In this document: positions 6,438 to 11,239 of the stretch, in pieces
Position numbering within the stretch: the first letter of the stretch is position 1
Layout: each line of letters opens with the position of its first letter
Source of the DNA: Kiritimatiellia bacterium
Lineage (GTDB): Bacteria > Verrucomicrobiota > Kiritimatiellia > RFP12 > UBA1067
Length of the DNA stretch: 11,239 nucleotides
Reading direction: 5' to 3'
Assembly (NCBI GenBank): GCA_017411125.1
Contig: JAFPNP010000144.1
Coordinates: forward strand, 1-11,239
Notes under the pieces: model-generated
What the model saw: the letters and a program-made list of their open reading frames with translations, nothing else
Database searches by the model: none
Told to the model about the DNA's origin: nothing
Made by a program: the position numbers and the translations under genes

Positions 6438-8555
6438 ATGACCAAATGCAAATTTCCCATCCAGCGCCTTGCGGCGCTCTGCATTCTCGTCGCGTCGCCG
6501 CTGGCCGCCGCGTCCGACCCGACAGTGGCGGCGGACGCGATGGCGGACGCATTGCGGCGAAGGCTTGCCGACACGGGCGACATGCGCCTCCACGCTCTCG
6601 TCGTCGGGGCGGCCGGGGATGGCGTGGCGCTCGTTGGCGCGGACGCGGCGCGCGCTACAGCCGTCAGGCGCGGCGCCAAGATGGTGAAATCCGTCGACGG
6701 GCTGAAGGTCGATGTGTCCGTGAAGGCCGTCACGCCGCGAGGCGTGGAGCTGGAATCGTCCGGCGGAAGCAATGGCGTGATGCTGCCCGGATCGTTCACG
6801 CCGCTTGCCGCGCCGACGAACCCTCCGCCCGAGTTCCTCGCATACCTCGAAAGCGAGAATGTGCCGATCGGCGGATTGATGAGATTGGTATCCGACCAGA
6901 CCGGCGTGAACATATCCGTCTCGGACGCCGCGTCGAAGAAAGCGGTGTCCATTTTCCTGCGCAACGTCACGGCGGAATCCGCAGTCGAGGAAATATGCCG
7001 GGCGACGGGACTCTGGTTCCGGCGCGAGCCGAACGGCAGGGTCGTCCGCGTCATGACGATGGAAGAGTATTCCGACAATCTGAACACGTTCCGCGAGGAA
7101 TCCACCGAGATGTTCACGCTGCTCTATCCGAACGTGGTCGAAGTGGCGAGCGTCATATACGGCCTCTATCCCGACCGCACGCTCGTCTCGCTGGGCGAGG
7201 AGGAGTTCGACGAGGACGACGAATACGACCTTTCGCGCCGTTTCCGCCGCTTCCGCGTGCTGGACGACAACGGCGGCTCGCAGTTCATGTCGCTGGAGGC
7301 GCCCCAGACGTCCAGCACTGGTTCGCGTTCCGGCAGCGGCAACTTCTCCTTCTCGCGCGGCAGCGCCACCTCTCGCCTCACGCAATGGGACCAGCTTCGC
7401 TGGCGCAGCCGCCAGCGCAACCGGGCGGGCGGCGAACAGATTCAGCTCGGCGCTGACGACGCCCGCCTAATGGAGCGCGCCTACCGCGGCGGCAACACGA
7501 ACCTGCTCGACAGCGTCCGCGCGCAGACCACGGCCTCTGCCGCAAATATTTTCGTCTCGCTCTCCCGCAAGAACAACATCCTCGTCGTCCGCACGAGCGA
7601 CGTGCGCGTGATGGACGAAATCCGCAGCCTCGTGAAGAAACTCGACGTCCCAACGCCGATGGTCCTCATGGAGGTCAAGGTGCTGGAAGTGAACGTGGAC
7701 GACAATTTCGAGGCCACGTTCCGCTACTCCTTCAATCGCGGAACACACTCGGTCGGGCACAACGGCGACCCCAGCCCCGCCAACGTGTTAGCAGACGTCC
7801 TCCAGGCCAGCCAGCCGCAATACGACCCGGCGTTTGCGTTCAAGGTCATCGGCGACAACATAACCGCCCAGATCCAGCTCCTCCAGCAGGACGGCAAGGT
7901 CAAGACGCTCGCCACGCCCACGCTGCTCGTGGCGAACAACGAGGTGTCGCGCATCTTCAGCGGCAAGGAGTATCCGCTCGTCAGCGGCTGGACGCCGAAC
8001 GAGGCGCTCGTTTCCGCCACGGGCCAGGCGGCGGAAAGCTCGTCGACCGTGCAGATCGCGAAGGAGGACGTGGGCACGATGCTTCTCATCACTCCGAACA
8101 TCAACGCGGACAAGACCGTGACGCTCCGCCTGATCCAGGAAAACAGCGAGGTCAGCCCCGCAAAGGTCGAAATTCCGGTGAACGGCGGAAACGGCGCGAC
8201 GAAGGCGATCGAATACGTGGAATCCCGCTCGCTCGCCGGCACGTTCGTGGCGAAGGACGGAATGACCATCATGGCCGGCGGGCTTGTGCGAGAGACGGAC
8301 GGCGAAACCTACTGGCGCACCCCCGTGCTTGGCTCGATTCCGCTCCTCGGCTGGCTTTTCCGCGGCACGGAGAAGGTGAAGCAGCGCACCGAACTGATCG
8401 TCCTCATCAAGCCGCACGTCATTCTCACGCCGATGGAGGGCGGCAAGATGTCGTCGGAACTGATGAAGGCGCTCTCCGCCCATCCGGCGGCGGACGGACG
8501 CGCGTCGATGGGCGTGCACAAACCCGATCAGTCGCCGGCCGATTCGACGCGGTAG
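6438..8555 (+). CDS. gspD: GspD/PilQ outer-membrane secretin
   Basis: Outer-membrane channel, 705 residues. A Sec signal peptide (basic 3-10, hydrophobic 11-25, cleavage near LAAA/S) has no lipobox. Residues about 49-120 form a small beta-rich domain (motif VKAVTPRGVELES) resembling the GspC/PilP homology region; this is tentative. An N0/STN-like domain follows at about 132-215. An N1-type domain begins at about 223 (MFTLLYPNVVEVASVIYGL) and seems split by a low-complexity insert at about 254-365, first acidic, then Ser/Gly/Arg-rich, before resuming at ANIFVSLSRKNNILVV (369-384). The secretin core runs from about VLMEVKVLEV (409) to about 663, with VKTLATPTLLVANN and the signature PVLGSIPLLGWLF (629-641). 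The roughly 42-residue C-terminal tail shows no obvious pilotin-binding S domain. It is the last gene of the run and overlaps the convergent gene by 28 bp. The secretin identity is certain, the T2SS versus T4P label less so. Confidence 0.92.
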   Translation: MTKCKFPIQRLAALCILVASPLAAASDPTVAADAMADALRRRLADTGDMRLHALVVGAAGDGVALVGADAARATAVRRGAKMVKSVDGLKVDVSVKAVTPRGVELESSGGSNGVMLPGSFTPLAAPTNPPPEFLAYLESENVPIGGLMRLVSDQTGVNISVSDAASKKAVSIFLRNVTAESAVEEICRATGLWFRREPNGRVVRVMTMEEYSDNLNTFREESTEMFTLLYPNVVEVASVIYGLYPDRTLVSLGEEEFDEDDEYDLSRRFRRFRVLDDNGGSQFMSLEAPQTSSTGSRSGSGNFSFSRGSATSRLTQWDQLRWRSRQRNRAGGEQIQLGADDARLMERAYRGGNTNLLDSVRAQTTASAANIFVSLSRKNNILVVRTSDVRVMDEIRSLVKKLDVPTPMVLMEVKVLEVNVDDNFEATFRYSFNRGTHSVGHNGDPSPANVLADVLQASQPQYDPAFAFKVIGDNITAQIQLLQQDGKVKTLATPTLLVANNEVSRIFSGKEYPLVSGWTPNEALVSATGQAAESSSTVQIAKEDVGTMLLITPNINADKTVTLRLIQENSEVSPAKVEIPVNGGNGATKAIEYVESRSLAGTFVAKDGMTIMAGGLVRETDGETYWRTPVLGSIPLLGWLFRGTEKVKQRTELIVLIKPHVILTPMEGGKMSSELMKALSAHPAADGRASMGVHKPDQSPADSTR

Positions 8556-11239
8556 AACCTCCCTGCCGCCGGGCCGAGCGGAACGACGACCGTCGCCGTT
8601 CCGTCGGCGTTGGGCGTCACCGTCATGCCCGAAAGCGGCACGAGCGAACTGTCGTCGTCTGGAATCGGCAGCATAGCCGAGGCGCGGATTTTTACTTTGT
8701 CGAAGAATCCGGCCATCCAGGTCTCCGGAGCGGCGGAGACGTTGAGCACCGCCGCGTCTCCTTCAAGCTGGAACGAGTTGATCGTGAAGCCATCGGCTTT
8801 CAGCGGTTCGCTGACGACTTCGACAGTGCCGGCCGCGTCCACGGTGGCCGTCACGCCATGGCCATTGGCGTTGAAGCGGTAGGCGCCGTCGCCTGCGGCG
8901 TCGGTGCGCGACTTGGCCAAAGCCGAGCGCAGCGCCGGGACGGGCGTTTCGCTGCCCGCCGGAAGCCAGAGGTAGACCTTGCCGTTTTCATCCGACCAGA
9001 TGTCGTCGGTGCCGTAGTTCTCCAGCCCCGCGAATTGCACCTTGCGGTTTGCGGCGCCGACATCGACCTCGACGCGGAATACCGCGGCATTGTCCGAGTT
9101 CGCCGGTGCGGGATTGACCGTTGCCGCGACCGCTGCGACAGAACCGCCCGAGATAGTGACTTTCGGCGGGTACGACGCGCCGCCCGACGCATGTCCGATG
9201 GCATAGCCGGACGCGCCGTGCGCCGGAAAGACCGTGCCGCCAGTGATTGAAACCGAAATCGTATTGCCGTAACGGCTGGGATTGTCGCCGTCGCCGATAT
9301 CGGCGCCGCCGCCGCTCGCGGCCCTTACGATGCCGCCGGAAATCAGGATCACGCCGGATTCGCCCGTCTTGCCGCCACCGATGCCTGCACTGTCCGTGCC
9401 GCCCGTCGCCGTCACCGTGCCGCCGGAAATCGCGATAGTTCCGCCTGCCCCCCCGTATCCGCCGCCGATGCCTGCGCCGCCCTTGCCCCATCCAGAGCCG
9501 CCTGTAGCCGTCACCATGCCGCCGGAAATCGCGATAGTTCCGCCTGCCCCCCCGTATCCGCCGCCGATGCCCGCGCCGTAATATACGCCCGTAGCCGTCA
9601 CCGTGCCGCCGGAAATCGTGATCGTCCCGCCAGAACCCTCGTAGCCGCCGCCGATACCCGCGCTTGAAGCGCCGCCTTGCGCCGTGATCTCGCCGCCTTC
9701 GATGGCTATGGCGCCGACGCTGCCGCATGCGCCGCCGCCGATGCCCGCCCCCCAAGAGCCGCCGGTCGCCGAAAGCGAGCCCGTGCCGCGAAGCGTCACC
9801 GCCGCGCCGCCTTCGACCTGCAGCCCGGCGCTGTTGCTGCCGCTTGCAAGCGTGTTTGCGCCGGAAAGCGTAATCACGGCAGACGCACCCGCCGTCACTT
9901 TGAACGCCGCTCCCTTCGCCGCGGTCGAAAAGCCGTCGAGCGTCACGTCGCAGTCCGCCGTCGCTTTGACGCCAAGCGAGTTCGTGCTGCCGGAGAGCGT
10001 GAACGGACCGGGACCGGAGAGCGTCAGCGTGCCTTCGTAATCGTAGCTCCAGCCGTCGCCGGAGACGAATGCGATGTCCGTTCCGTTTACGCTCACGCCG
10101 GACATCGGCAATAAGCTGGCTGCGGTGTCGGCGTCGGATACGGTTGCGAGCATCGGCCGACCGCCGATGACGAAGGCGTGCCGTCCGTCCGGAAGCCAGA
10201 GATGGACTTTGCCGTCGCCGTCGGCGTAGATGCCGGACGTGCCGTAGCCGTCGCGTGTGACGGAAACTTTGGCGCCGGGCGCGAAACCGTCCATCGTCAC
10301 GCGCCAGACGCGTTCCGTCGCGTTTGACGCGGCGGGCGCGACGTCGCCCGACGCCACTGCGATGGAGCCGCCGGTGAAGAGGACGGTGCCGGACGGATTG
10401 CCGCTTCTCGCGCAGCCTATCGCTTTCACGTCGCCGCCGGACGCCGACACCGTCCCGCCGGAAATCTCGACGGAAACGTCTTTCGTGTACTGTCCGCCGC
10501 CGATGCCGAAGCCGTACTCCCCGCCTTGCGCCGCCACGATGCCGCCGGTGATGCGCACCCAGCCGGCGGAAATGGCCTGCGAGATGCTGCCGCTGCCGCT
10601 GCCGACGCCGGAGCCGCCCCTTCCGCCCGTCGCGGTCACGTCGCCGCCCGATATCGTCACCTTGCCCATGCCGAGATAGCCGCCGCCGATGCCGGCGCCA
10701 AGGTATCCGCCGGTAGCCGTTACGCGCCCGCCGTCGATCGTTACCGTCCCGGTTCCGCCGCCGGATTCTTCGCCTTCGCCGCCGCCGATGCCGGCGCCGC
10801 GGAATCCGCCCTGCGCCTCGACGACGCCTGTTTCGACGGTGATTGCGCCACTTGAACCGTACCGTCCTCCGCCGATGCCGGCGCCGCCGTCGCCGCCTTT
10901 CGCCACAAGCTTCCCGCCGCCGCCGATAACGAGCGACGCGCTTTCGGGAACTTCAAGCCCGGCGTTGTCGCTGCCTCCGGAAAGCCTGTTCTCGCCGGAC
11001 AGCACTACGCGCACCGTCTTGCCGTCCGCAATGGCCAGCGCCGCCATGCCGCCGATGTTCGTGTCAAGCGTCGTCCCGCTTAAAACGACTTCGCAGGAAT
11101 TGTCCGCCGACACGCCGATGCCGTCGCCGTCGCCGGACAGCTCGAACGGCCCTGCGCCGGAAAGACGCACCGCCATCGTCCCCGTGTCGAGCGTCCAGCC
11201 TTCGCCGGAAAGCGCCGTCACGTCCGTTCCGTTCACGGC
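8528..11239 (-). CDS. Large glycine-rich repeat protein, N-terminus outside window (partial)
   Basis: At least 902 residues; the frame is open to the right edge, and the first in-window GTG (11236) falls inside a repeated V-N-G-T-D motif, so the real start lies beyond. The protein consists of two homologous modules, about 1-375 and 376-830. Each has an opening VNGTD(V/I) and Gly/Ser beta-rich part with SGAGPF or SGPGPF, then six or seven repeats of 29-33 residues with consensus (V/T)xATGGxxGAGIGGGxxGxGGxIxISGG, then a segment with YGT-x2-I-x3-D-x-GKV-x-LWLP (around 331 and 741). A final C-terminal region (about 830-902) ends in GRFYRVE. The pattern suggests right-handed beta-helix or carbohydrate-binding-like surface proteins (Cthe_2159-like), but no enzymatic motif is visible. 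Very low Cys and the composition fit an exported protein; the signal peptide cannot be seen. The product's role and any link to the adjoining secretion genes are inference. Confidence 0.8.
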   Translation of the reverse strand, partial: AVNGTDVTALSGEGWTLDTGTMAVRLSGAGPFELSGDGDGIGVSADNSCEVVLSGTTLDTNIGGMAALAIADGKTVRVVLSGENRLSGGSDNAGLEVPESASLVIGGGGKLVAKGGDGGAGIGGGRYGSSGAITVETGVVEAQGGFRGAGIGGGEGEESGGGTGTVTIDGGRVTATGGYLGAGIGGGYLGMGKVTISGGDVTATGGRGGSGVGSGSGSISQAISAGWVRITGGIVAAQGGEYGFGIGGGQYTKDVSVEISGGTVSASGGDVKAIGCARSGNPSGTVLFTGGSIAVASGDVAPAASNATERVWRVTMDGFAPGAKVSVTRDGYGTSGIYADGDGKVHLWLPDGRHAFVIGGRPMLATVSDADTAASLLPMSGVSVNGTDIAFVSGDGWSYDYEGTLTLSGPGPFTLSGSTNSLGVKATADCDVTLDGFSTAAKGAAFKVTAGASAVITLSGANTLASGSNSAGLQVEGGAAVTLRGTGSLSATGGSWGAGIGGGACGSVGAIAIEGGEITAQGGASSAGIGGGYEGSGGTITISGGTVTATGVYYGAGIGGGYGGAGGTIAISGGMVTATGGSGWGKGGAGIGGGYGGAGGTIAISGGTVTATGGTDSAGIGGGKTGESGVILISGGIVRAASGGGADIGDGDNPSRYGNTISVSITGGTVFPAHGASGYAIGHASGGASYPPKVTISGGSVAAVAATVNPAPANSDNAAVFRVEVDVGAANRKVQFAGLENYGTDDIWSDENGKVYLWLPAGSETPVPALRSALAKSRTDAAGDGAYRFNANGHGVTATVDAAGTVEVVSEPLKADGFTINSFQLEGDAAVLNVSAAPETWMAGFFDKVKIRASAMLPIPDDDSSLVPLSGMTVTPNADGTATVVVPLGPAAGRFYRVESAGD
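9408..9472 (-). repeat. 65-bp near-perfect direct repeat, copy 1
   Basis: Matches 9507-9571 with a single mismatch (G at 9417 against A at 9516), offset 99 bp or 33 codons. Positions 9418-9472 are identical to 9517-9571. Includes a run of seven C (seven G in the coding strand). Confidence 0.9.
9507..9571 (-). repeat. 65-bp near-perfect direct repeat, copy 2
   Basis: Second copy of the 9408-9472 repeat. The single mismatch changes Thr to Met in the encoded strand (SGGTVTATGG against SGGMVTATGG). A more diverged third relative begins at 9594. Confidence 0.9.
10346..10912 (-). repeat. Module 1 GAGIGGG repeat block
   Basis: About six coding repeats of 28-34 residues (protein residues about 109-297), each with a GAGIGGG-like turn and a VTISGG-like strand. 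Later copies are degenerate (GSGVGSG, GFGIGGG, KAIGCAR). DNA copies are diverged, unlike parts of the second block. Confidence 0.75.

Larger units (their letters stand above)
9117..9778 (-). repeat. Module 2 GAGIGGG repeat block
   Basis: About seven coding repeats (protein residues about 487-707). The middle copies share the segment GGAGGTIAISGG exactly; the last two are degenerate (GADIGDG, GYAIGHA). Unit lengths vary from 29 to 33 residues, always in frame. Confidence 0.78.

Noticed and set aside
6480..6484. Cys15 in the secretin signal peptide as a lipoprotein site.
   Set aside because: The residue before it is Leu, which does not fit a lipobox, and a normal signal peptidase I site follows near residue 25.
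5769..7385. 538-residue open frame on the minus strand.
   Set aside because: It lies opposite the GspF-like and secretin genes, has Arg/His-rich shadow composition and no domain; a long antisense frame is expected at this GC content.
8579..8603. Inverted repeat CGGAACG/CGTTCCG, 10-bp stem with one mismatch and 3-base loop, just after the secretin stop: possible terminator.
   Set aside because: No T-run follows on either strand, and it lies within the coding sequence of the convergent gene in GC-rich DNA where such pairing occurs by chance.
9282..9581. Plus-strand frame encoding Pro-rich PPMPAPP repeats.
   Set aside because: It is the complement of the GAGIGGG repeats; the 902-residue minus frame is continuous, modular and clearly the coding one.
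9117..10912. Periodic repeats that could suggest a CRISPR-like or satellite array.
   Set aside because: All unit lengths are multiples of three, the reading frame is kept throughout, and no unique spacers of constant size occur; they are protein-coding repeats.

Overview
The window looks like a piece of a GC-rich, diderm bacterial chromosome, most likely an uncultured member of the PVC group (Lentisphaerota/Kiritimatiellota-like, possibly gut-associated). This guess rests on three things: oversized GspG-like pseudopilins, a large glycine-rich secreted protein built from GAGIGGG repeats, and overall protein style. It is an inference, because no rRNA or marker gene is present.

Positions 5-8555 (+) hold one tightly packed run of eight genes. 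Each of the first seven overlaps its successor by 1-8 bases or lies within about 11 bases of it. The order is: GspG-like pseudopilin, second GspG-like pseudopilin, a small GspL/PilN-like membrane protein, a GspM/PilO-like membrane protein, a PilT-like ATPase, a short GspE/PilB-like ATPase with a zinc motif, a GspF/PilC platform protein, and a GspD/PilQ secretin. Together they supply the pseudopilus, inner-membrane assembly platform, motor(s) and outer-membrane channel of a type II secretion or type IV pilus-like machine. The layout mixes both systems: DPWGNP pseudopilins are a T2SS trait, while the N-O-(T-B-C)-Q order and the PilT-like ATPase are T4P traits. The run starts upstream of the window, and no promoter or terminator was found inside it.

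Positions 8528-11239 (-) hold the C-terminal 900 or so residues of a large convergent gene, whose 5' end lies beyond the right edge. It encodes two tandem modules of glycine-rich repeats of 29-33 residues, probably a beta-helix-like extracellular or surface protein. Its stop codon lies inside the last codons of the secretin gene, a 28-bp tail-to-tail overlap. It is a plausible but unproven substrate or neighbour of the secretion machine.

There is no gene-free stretch longer than 11 bases. I saw no tRNA, rRNA, CRISPR array, insertion sequence or riboswitch. The most interesting points are the slimmed-down platform (truncated GspL-like protein paired with an ATPase lacking the N1 domain), the paired ATPases, the AIRNLI-degenerate PilT homologue, a possible GspC/PilP-like domain fused to the secretin, and recent repeat duplication in the glycine-rich protein.
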